A DNA stretch of 9,147 bases from an uncultured Lachnospiraceae bacterium. GTDB lineage: Bacteria; Bacillota; Clostridia; Lachnospirales; Lachnospiraceae. The stretch is taken from positions 1 to 9,147 of the forward strand of contig USGM01000119.1 in assembly GCA_900554205.1 (NCBI GenBank), read 5' to 3'. The position numbers and the translations under genes were made by a program. Under the pieces are notes generated by a model. It was not told where the DNA came from, ran no database searches, and was given only the letters and a program-made list of their open reading frames with translations. This document shows positions 1-5,777 of the stretch, one piece after another. Positions within the stretch are counted from its first letter, which is position 1. Each line of letters opens with the position of its first letter.

Positions 1-35
1 TTGACTTCGCGGAATATGGACTGTGAACAGTAACC

Positions 36-69
36 AAAAAGGACATCCCCGCCTGCAGGAATGCCCTTT
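36..69 (-). terminator. Intrinsic terminator after cinA
   Basis: Read on the minus strand, AAAGGGCATTCC (58-69) pairs with GGATGTCCTTT (38-48). The stem has one G-U wobble, one bulged T and a loop of about 9 nt, and it runs into TTTTT at 36-40. It begins 13 nt past the cinA stop codon, which is the normal position for a Rho-independent terminator. It probably ends the yicC-to-cinA operon. The remaining 35 bases to the left edge show no gene; recA often follows cinA in related genomes but is not visible here. Confidence 0.75.
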
Positions 70-82
70 GATGCTCCTATTC

Positions 83-1351
83 TCAATCCTTCTTCCCGAA
101 GGTCACCTTGCTGAAATACTCCAGCACACACTCTCTCAGGAGGGTAAGTGCAGCGGAGACCGCCGACTCACGCACCTTGGCACGGTTGCCGGAAAACTGG
201 TATTTTTTCACAGTGACTTTTCCCTTGACACCGCAGGCGATATATACCAGTCCGACAGGCTTTTCCTCCGTTCCCCCATCAGGCCCGGCGATACCGGTCA
301 CTGCGACCGCAACGTCCGCCTTCGCGGCAGACGCCGCTCCCCGGACCATCTCCTCCGCCACATTTTCGCTGACAGCGCCATACTTCTGCAGCGTCGGCTT
401 TTTCACGCCGAGCAGCCTGCGCTTTGCTTTGTTGGAGTAAGTGATATAGCCGCTCTTATAGGTCTCGGAGACACCGGGGACATTGATGATCCTGCCGGAA
501 AGCAGACCCCCCGTGCAGGATTCCGCACAGGTCAGCGTGAGCTCATTTGCCTGCAGGAGATCCACGACCGCCTTCTCCAGCGTCATGTCCTCCTCCGTCG
601 TATAGACACAATTGCCGAAACGGTTTTTTAATTCCTTTACATAGGGCTTAAGCAGCTTTGTCGCCGCCTTCTTGTCCTCCGCCTGCGCCGTGACCCTGAT
701 ATGTACCTCGCCCGTCTTCGCGTAGGTCGCAATGGTCGGATTCGTCTGTCCGTCGATCAGATCCTTCACCATGGTCTCCGCCTTGCTCTCGCCGACACCG
801 CAGATCTTGACCGTTCTGGAACAGATCACCTTTGCGTTCAGCCCGGCAAGATAAGGGACAACACTCTCCTCAAACATCGGTTTCAGCTCTCCGGGCGGCC
901 CCGGAAGCAGTATCAGTCTGTTATTGTCCGTCTCGATTATAACACCGGGCGCTGTGCCGTTCTTATTCTCCAGAACAATACCTTCTTCCGGAAGCATAGC
1001 CTGCTTCCAGTTATTGTCCGTTGGTTTTACGCCTTTTTTACGGAAATAGACTTCGATCGCCGCCTTTGACGCCTCATGCAGAACCAGCTTCCTGCCGCTG
1101 ACCTTCGCCGCCGTCTCCTTCGTCAGATCGTCCTCCGTAGGCCCGAGACCCCCGGAGAGGATCACAATATCCGACCGCTGCATCGCCGTCCGCAACACCA
1201 TCTCCAGCCGCTCCGCATTATCACCCACCACTGTCTGAAAGTAGCAGGAAAGTCCCAGTCCTGCGCACTGCTCGGCGAGATACGCCGCGTTGGTGTTGAC
1301 GATATTTCCAAGTAACAGTTCCGTTCCAACACAAATCAATTCTACTGTCAT
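83..1351 (-). CDS. cinA: CinA-like competence/damage-inducible protein with NMN amidohydrolase domain
   Basis: This 422-residue protein has the full two-domain CinA architecture. The N-terminal MoCF-type domain (about residues 3-170) shows GTELLLGNIVNTN at 9-21 and SGGLGPTEDD at 66-75. The C-terminal CinA/PncC domain (about 255-412) shows the AESCTGG motif at 276-282, the TGIAGPDGGT loop at 352-361 and VGLVY at 366-370. In this family the C-terminal domain deamidates nicotinamide mononucleotide in pyridine-nucleotide salvage, and the N-terminal domain is linked to ADP-ribose pyrophosphatase activity. Both motif sets look intact. The ATG start has AGGA 5 to 7 nt upstream. It is the last gene of the operon, 56 nt after pgsA, and ends just before a terminator. 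The competence link is historical; no competence gene is seen here. Confidence 0.95.
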   Translation of the reverse strand: MTVELICVGTELLLGNIVNTNAAYLAEQCAGLGLSCYFQTVVGDNAERLEMVLRTAMQRSDIVILSGGLGPTEDDLTKETAAKVSGRKLVLHEASKAAIEVYFRKKGVKPTDNNWKQAMLPEEGIVLENKNGTAPGVIIETDNNRLILLPGPPGELKPMFEESVVPYLAGLNAKVICSRTVKICGVGESKAETMVKDLIDGQTNPTIATYAKTGEVHIRVTAQAEDKKAATKLLKPYVKELKNRFGNCVYTTEEDMTLEKAVVDLLQANELTLTCAESCTGGLLSGRIINVPGVSETYKSGYITYSNKAKRRLLGVKKPTLQKYGAVSENVAEEMVRGAASAAKADVAVAVTGIAGPDGGTEEKPVGLVYIACGVKGKVTVKKYQFSGNRAKVRESAVSAALTLLRECVLEYFSKVTFGKKD

Positions 1352-1407
1352 ACGCTTCCTGTCCTCACTTTTCGTACTTTTCCGGTCTGCTTCGTCTGTC
1401 GTGCAGG

Positions 1408-2001
1408 CTATTTCTGGTCCTTCATAACGTCTTTATTTTTCACGAGATAATCGATCAGGGAGATCACTGTCAGCGCGAGGGCAATCCACATGATGCAGTC
1501 CGTCAGAATCCGCATCCACTCATATTTCGCCCCAAGGTTGGCAATCATCAGGCAGACCATGACCATCTGGAAGGTCGTCTTGAATTTTCCCCAGTAGCTC
1601 GCTGCAATGACAACATGGTTGTCGGAAGCGATGAGGCGGAACCCGCTGATAATAAATTCCCTGCTGATAATGATAATCACGATCCATGCCGGAATGCGTC
1701 CCATGTCCACGAGGGCGATCATCGCCGCACTCACCAGCAGCTTATCTGCCAGAGGATCCATAAACTTTCCGAAGTTCGTCACCATGTTATACTTTCTGGC
1801 AATCTTGCCATCGACAAGATCAGTGAGACTTGCGATGATAAAAATTGCAAGAGCAATATAATCCACATATTCCGGAATGCCCCCGAAAATCGCCCGGAAC
1901 CATCCCCACTCATGGTGCCCGCCCAGAAGCAGGAGCACAAAGGGCAGGATCAAGATGACCCTGAAGATCGTCAGCTTGTTCGGTAAATTCATCTTACTCA
2001 T
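1408..2001 (-). CDS. pgsA: CDP-diacylglycerol--glycerol-3-phosphate 3-phosphatidyltransferase
   Basis: This 197-residue integral membrane enzyme makes phosphatidylglycerophosphate from CDP-diacylglycerol and glycerol-3-phosphate, the committed step to phosphatidylglycerol and cardiolipin. The CDP-alcohol phosphotransferase signature D-G-x2-A-R-x8-G-x3-D-x3-D is complete: D64, G65, A68, R69, G78, D82 and D86, with D61 just ahead. Hydrophobic segments at about 11-28, 45-60, 88-112, 140-155 and 165-187 fit the multi-span fold. The N-terminus NLPNKLTIFR is typical of PgsA. The chosen ATG has GGAG 9 nt upstream; a second ATG three codons later is possible but less well spaced. The start overlaps the rimO stop by 8 nt and the ribosome site lies inside rimO, so the two are probably translationally coupled. 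Confidence 0.96.
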   Translation of the reverse strand: MSKMNLPNKLTIFRVILILPFVLLLLGGHHEWGWFRAIFGGIPEYVDYIALAIFIIASLTDLVDGKIARKYNMVTNFGKFMDPLADKLLVSAAMIALVDMGRIPAWIVIIIISREFIISGFRLIASDNHVVIAASYWGKFKTTFQMVMVCLMIANLGAKYEWMRILTDCIMWIALALTVISLIDYLVKNKDVMKDQK

Positions 2002-3322
2002 GATATATCTCTCCTATCAGATCATATTCGTTGCTGTCTGTCACCAGAACCTTCACAAAATCGCCCGTCATCAGGTTTGCGGAGGTATTCAGGAAGAGGT
2101 AGCCGTCAACGTTCGGCGCGTCGCGATAGGTTCGCGTGACATAGACATCCTCGTCCGCAACCTTGCCCTCCACCATGACATCGAGAACCCTTCCGATCAT
2201 CTGCTCCGCCTTTTCAAAAGCGATCGCCTGCTGCAGCTCCATCAGCTCATCCCTGCGGAAGCACTTGACCTCCTCGGGCACCTGATCGGGCATTTCCGCC
2301 GCCTTTGTATCTTCCTCCTGAGAATAGGGGAAAACACCGAGCCGGTCAAATTCCATCTCATTCACAAAGCGGTACAGCTCCTCAAAATCCTCCTGCGTCT
2401 CCCCGGGGAAGCCGCTGATAAGCGTCGTTCTCAGGCAGATGTCGGGGATTCGCTCCCGCAGCCTGCCGATCCACTGTCTCAGCTCCTCCTGGTTCGTCCG
2501 CCTGCCCATGCGCCTTAACACCTCGTCCGAGGCGTGCTGGATGGGAATGTCCAGATAATGACAGACCTTCGGCTCCGCCGCGATTGTCTCAATGAGCTCC
2601 TCCGTGATTTCCTCCGGATAACAATAGAGTATCCTGATCCAATAGATGCCGCTGATTGCTGCCAGCCTGTGCAGCAGCTCAGGAAGACTCTTCTTTCCAT
2701 ATAGATCAACACCGTACAGCGTTGTCTCCTGCGCGACAAGGATCAGCTCCCGAACGCCCTTCTCCGCCAGTGCTTCCGCCTGTGCCGTCAACTCCTCCAT
2801 GGGAATACTACGGTAATCTCCTCTGACCTTCGGAATGATGCAATAGGTACAACGCTTGTTGCAGCCCTCAGCTATTTTAAGGTAGGCAAAATGTCCGCCC
2901 GTCGTCAGCACCCTGTCCCTGTAGGATGCCGGTGCGCTGTTCAGTTTCCTGAAATGGTTGTGCCCTTCTCCCTGCAATACCTGTTCAACCGCCTCAGCGA
3001 TTTCCTCGATCGCCATGGTGCCAAGAATTGCATCCACCTCCGGGATCTCCCTCTGTATCTCCTCGCGGTAGCGCTGTGCGAGACATCCCGTTGCAAGCAA
3101 TGCCCGTATGCTGCCGTTCTTTCTCAGCTCCGCCATTTCAAGCAGCGTGTTGATACTCTCCTCCTTGGCATCTCCGATGAAACAGCAGGTGTTCACCACG
3201 ACAATGTCCGCCTCCGTCTCATCATCTGTAAAGGTAAAGCCCTTCTGCTGCAGCATACCCAGCATCATCTCTGTGTCGACAAGGTTCTTATCACAACCCA
3301 GCGATACAAACATAATCTTCAT
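1994..3322 (-). CDS. rimO: Ribosomal protein S12 (Asp88) methylthiotransferase, radical SAM
   Basis: RimO adds a methylthio group to a conserved aspartate of ribosomal protein S12, using two Fe-S clusters and S-adenosylmethionine. With the start used here it has 442 residues. The UPF0004 domain carries cluster ligands C10 (SLGCDKN), C46 (NTC) and C80 (TGC). The radical SAM domain carries the CxxxCxxC motif at C154, C158 and C161 (GCNKRCTYC). A C-terminal TRAM-like region follows from about residue 375. The SLGCDKN start and the length fit RimO rather than the tRNA enzyme MiaB. An in-frame GTG at 3373 would add 17 residues, but these are encoded by an intergenic hairpin. The ATG at 3322 has AGGG 9 nt upstream and gives the usual family N-terminus. 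It overlaps pgsA by 8 nt. Confidence 0.96.
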   Translation of the reverse strand: MKIMFVSLGCDKNLVDTEMMLGMLQQKGFTFTDDETEADIVVVNTCCFIGDAKEESINTLLEMAELRKNGSIRALLATGCLAQRYREEIQREIPEVDAILGTMAIEEIAEAVEQVLQGEGHNHFRKLNSAPASYRDRVLTTGGHFAYLKIAEGCNKRCTYCIIPKVRGDYRSIPMEELTAQAEALAEKGVRELILVAQETTLYGVDLYGKKSLPELLHRLAAISGIYWIRILYCYPEEITEELIETIAAEPKVCHYLDIPIQHASDEVLRRMGRRTNQEELRQWIGRLRERIPDICLRTTLISGFPGETQEDFEELYRFVNEMEFDRLGVFPYSQEEDTKAAEMPDQVPEEVKCFRRDELMELQQAIAFEKAEQMIGRVLDVMVEGKVADEDVYVTRTYRDAPNVDGYLFLNTSANLMTGDFVKVLVTDSNEYDLIGEIYHE

Positions 3323-3342
3323 AAAAATTATCCCTATACCTA

Positions 3343-3369
3343 AAGTAGCTGGCAAAATACCAGCTACTT
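3343..3369 (-). promoter_or_regulatory. 10-bp stem-loop between rpoZ and rimO
   Basis: AAGTAGCTGG (rc of 3360-3369) and CCAGCTACTT (rc of 3343-3352) form a perfect 10-bp stem with a 7-nt loop, extendable by one G-U pair. It starts 9 nt after the rpoZ stop codon and lies about 20 nt before the rimO start. Only three T residues follow, so it is a poor classical terminator. It may act as a partial terminator or as a 3' end stabiliser that lets rpoZ messenger exceed rimO. The structure is seen; the role is inferred. Confidence 0.6.
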
Positions 3370-3378
3370 CCACTTTCT

Positions 3379-3612
3379 TTATTCTTCGTCGCCAAGAATC
3401 TTGATCAGACCCTCGTTCAGTTCCTCAACAGCAATCGACAGCGGCTTCTTATCCTTGCCGTTTATCAGCGGCTCCTCGCCTGCAATGATCTGTCTTGCAC
3501 GCTTTGATGTCGCCATAACAATAGAATAACGGCTGTTTACTACCGGCGCTTCGCCGGGCTCAACCTCGCTGTTTACAACTTTCATTAAATCGGAATAAGA
3601 CGGATGTAACAT
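3379..3612 (-). CDS. rpoZ: DNA-directed RNA polymerase subunit omega
   Basis: This 77-residue protein is the small omega subunit, which helps fold and assemble the beta-prime subunit in RNA polymerase. The N-terminus MLHPSYSDLMKVVN and the core NSRYSIVMATSKRARQII match the omega family, including the conserved RYS and ATSKRARQI stretch. A longer frame upstream would add 22 residues that overlap the end of gmk. The ATG at 3612 is preferred because AAGGAG lies about 10 nt upstream and the protein then starts like clostridial omega. It begins 2 nt after the gmk stop, with the ribosome site inside gmk, which suggests translational coupling. The gmk-rpoZ pair is conserved across many bacteria. Confidence 0.96.
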   Translation of the reverse strand: MLHPSYSDLMKVVNSEVEPGEAPVVNSRYSIVMATSKRARQIIAGEEPLINGKDKKPLSIAVEELNEGLIKILGDEE

Positions 3613-3614
3613 GA

Positions 3615-4250
3615 TTAATTTGCTCCTTTCGAGAACTTTTTCAGTTCCTCTCTGATTTCTTTTATGAAGTCCTGACATCTGACAGGCGCTCTGCGCGCCG
3701 CCTCCACCAGTCGGTGAACCTCGTCCACACAGGTGTCCAGATCATCATTAACCACTATATAATCATAGGCTTCTATGCCTTCTGATTCCTCTGTTGCACG
3801 GGCAAGGCGCTGCGCAATCACATCCGCGCTCTCCGTCCCTCTTCCCTCCAGCCTCCGCTTCAGTTCATCCGCGCTCGGCGGTGTCACAAAGATCAGCAGA
3901 CTCTCCGGGAACTTCTCCTTAATTTTCAATGCCCCCTGAATTTCAATCTCCAGAATCACATTCTTGCCGGCAGCCATCTGCTCCTCGACATAAGCACGCG
4001 GCGTTCCGTAATAATTGCCGCAGTACAATGCATATTCGATCAGTCCGTTATTGACGATCGTCTCCTCAAACTTTTCCCTTGTAGAGAAAAAGTATTCCAC
4101 GCCGTCGCGCTCGCCCTCTCTGGGCGCTCTCGTCGTCATCGAAATGGAAAGTGCATAGTCATTATACTTCTTGAGGAGCGCTTTCACAAGCGTTCCCTTA
4201 CCGGCTCCCGAAAAGCCGGACAAAACCATCAGAATCCCTCTCTGTTCCAT
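3615..4250 (-). CDS. gmk: Guanylate kinase
   Basis: Guanylate kinase phosphorylates GMP to GDP with ATP and feeds GTP, dGTP and (p)ppGpp pools. The protein is 211 residues, normal for the family. The Walker A P-loop GFSGAGKGT is at residues 12-20. The GMP-binding region shows SMTTRAPREGERDGVEYFF at about 37-55, followed by a YGTPRAYVEE lid segment and the EIEIQGA segment corresponding to the Walker B region. The ATG has AGGAG 5 nt upstream. The stop is 2 nt from rpoZ and the start is 29 nt after remA, so it sits in the middle of the operon. No key residue appears to be missing. Confidence 0.97.
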   Translation of the reverse strand: MEQRGILMVLSGFSGAGKGTLVKALLKKYNDYALSISMTTRAPREGERDGVEYFFSTREKFEETIVNNGLIEYALYCGNYYGTPRAYVEEQMAAGKNVILEIEIQGALKIKEKFPESLLIFVTPPSADELKRRLEGRGTESADVIAQRLARATEESEGIEAYDYIVVNDDLDTCVDEVHRLVEAARRAPVRCQDFIKEIREELKKFSKGAN

Positions 4251-4279
4251 ACTTTCTCCTAAATTTCCCCGCTTTGCGG

Positions 4280-4573
4280 TTATCCCTCTGTCTCAGTCTT
4301 CTCCGCTTCCTCACCCACGGCATCCGCCTCGTCCTGTCCCGTCTTTACACGGCCGGAGATTGTCTCCGGCAAAAGCGCGGATAAAACAATCTGGCTGTTT
4401 TCCATGACTAAGACCGACTTTGTCTTCCTGCCCTGCGTAGCATCGATCGCCATGCCGTTTTCCCTCGCGCTCTGCACAAGGCGCTTCATCGGTGCAGACT
4501 CTGGGCTGACGATGGCGACGATCTTATCCGTATTCACAATGTTTCCAAAGCCAATATGGATTAAGTTAGCCAT
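4280..4573 (-). CDS. remA: RemA-like DNA-binding regulator (DUF370)
   Basis: This 97-residue protein matches the RemA/DUF370 family almost end to end: IHIGFGNIVNTDKI at the N-terminus, IVSPESAPMKRLVQ, and the GMAIDATQGRKTKSVLVM core, ending with ALLPETISGR near residue 75. In Bacillus subtilis RemA is an oligomeric DNA-binding activator of biofilm matrix and osmoprotection genes; targets here are unknown. After the core there is an acidic, low-complexity tail of about 22 residues rich in E, D and T, longer than the tail of the Bacillus protein. The start has a GC-rich ribosome site (AGGCGGGG) close to the ATG. Its position between yicC and gmk is the conserved one in Firmicutes. Confidence 0.92.
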   Translation of the reverse strand: MANLIHIGFGNIVNTDKIVAIVSPESAPMKRLVQSARENGMAIDATQGRKTKSVLVMENSQIVLSALLPETISGRVKTGQDEADAVGEEAEKTETEG

Positions 4574-4599
4574 GTCCCCGCCTTTCTGCTTCCGCTGCG

Positions 4600-5478
4600 C
4601 TACTCGATGTTCTGTATCTGTTCGCGGACTTTTTCAATCTCCGTCTTGAGTTCAATGGCACAGTTTGAAATCTCGAGATCATTCGCCTTGGACAGGGTCG
4701 TATTTGCCTCCCGGTTCATCTCCTGTGCAATGAAATCGAGCTTCCGCCCGATGGAACCGCCCTCCATCAAAGCCTTCTTCGTCGTCTCTATATGACTGCG
4801 GAGTCTGACGATCTCCTCATCCACGCATATTTTATCAGCAAAAATAGCAACCTCTGTCAGCAATCTGCTCTCGTCTACGGTATTGCCACCCAGAAGCTCC
4901 CGCATTCTCTCTTCCAGCTTCTTCCGGTACTCCGCTACGATCTGCGGTGAACGCTGTGCAATGAAATCGACAAGTGACAGCATTCCGTCGAGCTTCTCCA
5001 ACAGATCATCCCTCAGATGCTCGCCCTCTGTGATCCGGCTCTCCACAAACTTTTCCGCCGCGCCGTCCACTGCCTTCTGTAGCTCCTTCCAGAGCTCCTC
5101 CTCGTCTACGCCCGCCTCATCCATGGTAAAGACCTCAGGATACTTCGACAGGGTGGAGACGCGGATATCATTGTCCAGCCCGAAATCCTCCGCCATCTGG
5201 CGAAGATAGGTCAGGTACTCCTCTGCAATCTCCCTGTGGTAGCAGACCTTTGAGGTGTGCTCCGAGAGATCCTCATAGGTTATGAAAATATCCACCTTTC
5301 CTCTGGAGACATAATTCTTTAATTCGGTCCGAATTGCTGACTCAAAGAAATTCAAGGGCTTCGGCATCTTAATATTCATATCAAGATAGCGGTGGTTGAC
5401 CGCCTTCATCTCCACCGTGAATTTCCGGTTGTTCTCTGTGACTTCGCATCGGCCAAAGCCGGTCATGCTCTTTATCAT
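4600..5478 (-). CDS. yicC: YicC-family endoribonuclease
   Basis: This 292-residue protein belongs to the YicC family. The N-terminal YicC domain opens with MIKSMTGFGR and includes VEMKAVNHRYLDM. The C-terminal DUF1732 domain includes GGSIGRKLDFIAQEMNREANT and ends in IELKTEIEKVREQIQNIE, as is typical. Characterised members are endoribonucleases; in Escherichia coli YicC promotes decay of the small RNA RyhB. The substrate here is unknown. The ATG at 5478 is chosen because GGAG lies 5 nt upstream and the protein starts as the family does. An in-frame ATG at 5505 would add nine residues, has no ribosome site and lies in foreign-looking sequence. It is the first gene of the operon. Its start codon shares one base with the stop of a 25-codon open frame (TGATG). 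Confidence 0.95.
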   Translation of the reverse strand: MIKSMTGFGRCEVTENNRKFTVEMKAVNHRYLDMNIKMPKPLNFFESAIRTELKNYVSRGKVDIFITYEDLSEHTSKVCYHREIAEEYLTYLRQMAEDFGLDNDIRVSTLSKYPEVFTMDEAGVDEEELWKELQKAVDGAAEKFVESRITEGEHLRDDLLEKLDGMLSLVDFIAQRSPQIVAEYRKKLEERMRELLGGNTVDESRLLTEVAIFADKICVDEEIVRLRSHIETTKKALMEGGSIGRKLDFIAQEMNREANTTLSKANDLEISNCAIELKTEIEKVREQIQNIE

Positions 5479-5555
5479 CAGCACTCCAATCTGTGCTTCG
5501 CACATTGTGTTCTGGTAACAGGGTACTCTTTCGTTTCAGCTTGGTTACAATACAT
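5478..5555 (-). CDS. Possible 25-residue leader peptide overlapping the yicC start
   Basis: An open frame begins at ATG (5555), ends with TGA at 5480-5478, and shares the A of the yicC ATG. It has a ribosome-site-like AGGGTGG 6 nt upstream, which is itself the 3' arm of the hairpin at 5562-5593. The peptide starts MYCNQAETK and ends QCAKHRLEC, with C3, C18, H21 and C25 as possible metal ligands. The arrangement would allow translational coupling to yicC and control by the hairpin. I do not recognise the peptide, and such a short frame can arise by chance. Confidence 0.3.
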   Translation of the reverse strand: MYCNQAETKEYPVTRTQCAKHRLEC

Positions 5556-5561
5556 AGAAAA

Positions 5562-5593
5562 CCACCCTTGAAACTTGACAGTAGGGAGGGTGG
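5562..5593 (-). promoter_or_regulatory. Hairpin in the yicC leader, possible attenuator
   Basis: CCACCCT (5587-5593 read in reverse) and AGGGTGG (5562-5568) form a perfect 7-bp GC-rich stem with an 18-nt loop. On the minus strand the stem is followed by TTTTCT, so it could be a weak terminator for transcripts coming from the yhcG side. It could instead fold at the 5' end of the yicC messenger and hide the AGGGTGG ribosome-site-like sequence of the 25-codon frame. An alternative register pairs CCCT and AGGG inside the loop. Confidence 0.45.
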
Positions 5594-5621
5594 ATTATCT
5601 ATACACTCATTCAACGTTCAA
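5594..5621 (-). promoter_or_regulatory. Candidate sigma-A promoter for the yicC operon
   Basis: On the minus strand TTGAAC (5616-5621) is followed after 16 nt by GATAAT (5594-5599). The -10 box matches the consensus in five of six positions and the -35 in four of six. The start point would fall near 5587, at the left arm of the leader hairpin, giving a leader of about 110 nt before yicC. It is one of two minus-strand promoter candidates ahead of yicC. Confidence 0.4.
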
Positions 5622-5762
5622 CCACCTTGTGGGCGACCGTTCCTTTATTGCTACATTACCACTTTTCGCTTGAGGAATCAAGTTTTTTTTGTCTTTACGC
5701 CTTGTCTCCCCCTTTCTCAAGGAGCAACCGTTCCCACCTATACCACTATACAGGGTTTTCAT
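5607..5762 (-). CDS. Hypothetical 51-residue open frame
   Basis: An ATG frame of 51 codons starts MKTLYSGIGGNGCSLRKG and ends ERSPTRWLNVE. It is very basic, has no hydrophobic stretch and no domain I recognise. It begins 15 nt past the end of the yhcG pseudogene frame. No good ribosome site precedes the ATG, and a promoter candidate at 5745-5773 would start transcription inside it. It could be a real small protein, but the same bases contain hairpins and a direct repeat, so an RNA role is at least as likely. Confidence 0.25.
   Translation of the reverse strand: MKTLYSGIGGNGCSLRKGETRRKDKKNLIPQAKSGNVAIKERSPTRWLNVE
5633..5747 (-). repeat. Imperfect direct repeat, two units
   Basis: Two segments on the minus strand share two blocks in the same order: AGTGGTA followed by GGAACGGTYGC. 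Unit one covers 5724-5747 and unit two 5633-5663. The spacing between blocks differs (6 versus 13 nt). Most of the blocks match exactly, with a T/C difference after GGAACGGT. This suggests an old internal duplication or two copies of a binding or pairing site. Confidence 0.4.
5668..5690 (+). terminator. Terminator-like hairpin on the plus strand
   Basis: CTTGA-GGAA-TCAAG (5669-5682), with a possible outer G-T pair, is followed directly by eight T residues (5683-5690). The GGAA tetraloop and long T tract are terminator-like, though the stem is short and AT-rich. No gene on the plus strand ends here, so it would end a transcript antisense to the 51-codon frame. A TTGACA at 5575-5580 with TATACA at 5600-5605 (19-nt spacer) is a weak candidate promoter for it. 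Confidence 0.45.
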
Positions 5763-5773
5763 TTTTCTAGCAA
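5745..5773 (-). promoter_or_regulatory. Candidate promoter at the end of the yhcG pseudogene
   Basis: On the minus strand TTGCTA (5768-5773) and TATAGT (5745-5750) are separated by 17 nt. The -10 matches in five of six positions and the -35 in four of six. Transcription would start near 5738, at the beginning of the first direct-repeat unit, and would read the structured stretch toward yicC. Confidence 0.4.
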
Positions 5774-5777
5774 GTTT

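Larger units (their letters stand above)
5506..5777. other. Structured non-coding stretch between yicC and the yhcG pseudogene
   Basis: About 270 nt hold no recognisable gene. Seen directly: two promoter-like signals reading toward yicC, a hairpin at 5562-5593, a plus-strand hairpin with a T8 tract at 5668-5690, an imperfect direct repeat, and hairpins CCAC-AAG-GTGG and CCTTG...CAAGG on the minus strand. A TGTGC-GAA-GCACA mini-hairpin lies just before the yicC ribosome site. Base composition is lower in GC than the operon. This density of structure suggests a small RNA, a regulatory leader, or a remnant or copy of a dispersed non-coding repeat. No transposase, terminal inverted repeat or target duplication was found. 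Confidence 0.45.

Noticed and set aside
3202..3210. Extra cysteine beside a RimO cluster ligand (NTCCF)
   Set aside because: An additional cysteine at this position is, to my knowledge, common in clostridial RimO proteins, so it is not treated as unusual.
3323..3373. N-terminal extension of RimO from a GTG at 3373
   Set aside because: The added residues are encoded by the intergenic hairpin, do not resemble the family, and the ATG at 3322 has a ribosome site and gives the usual MKIMFVSLGCDKN start.
5479..5505. Nine-residue extension of YicC starting MCEAQIGVL
   Set aside because: No ribosome site precedes 5505, and the family starts with MIKSMTGFGR, preceded here by GGAG at 5-nt spacing.
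5381..5614. 77-codon minus-strand frame running from the structured stretch into yicC
   Set aside because: It overlaps the yicC start in a different frame, and its downstream half is out-of-frame yicC. No ribosome site is seen. Its openness is better explained by chance.
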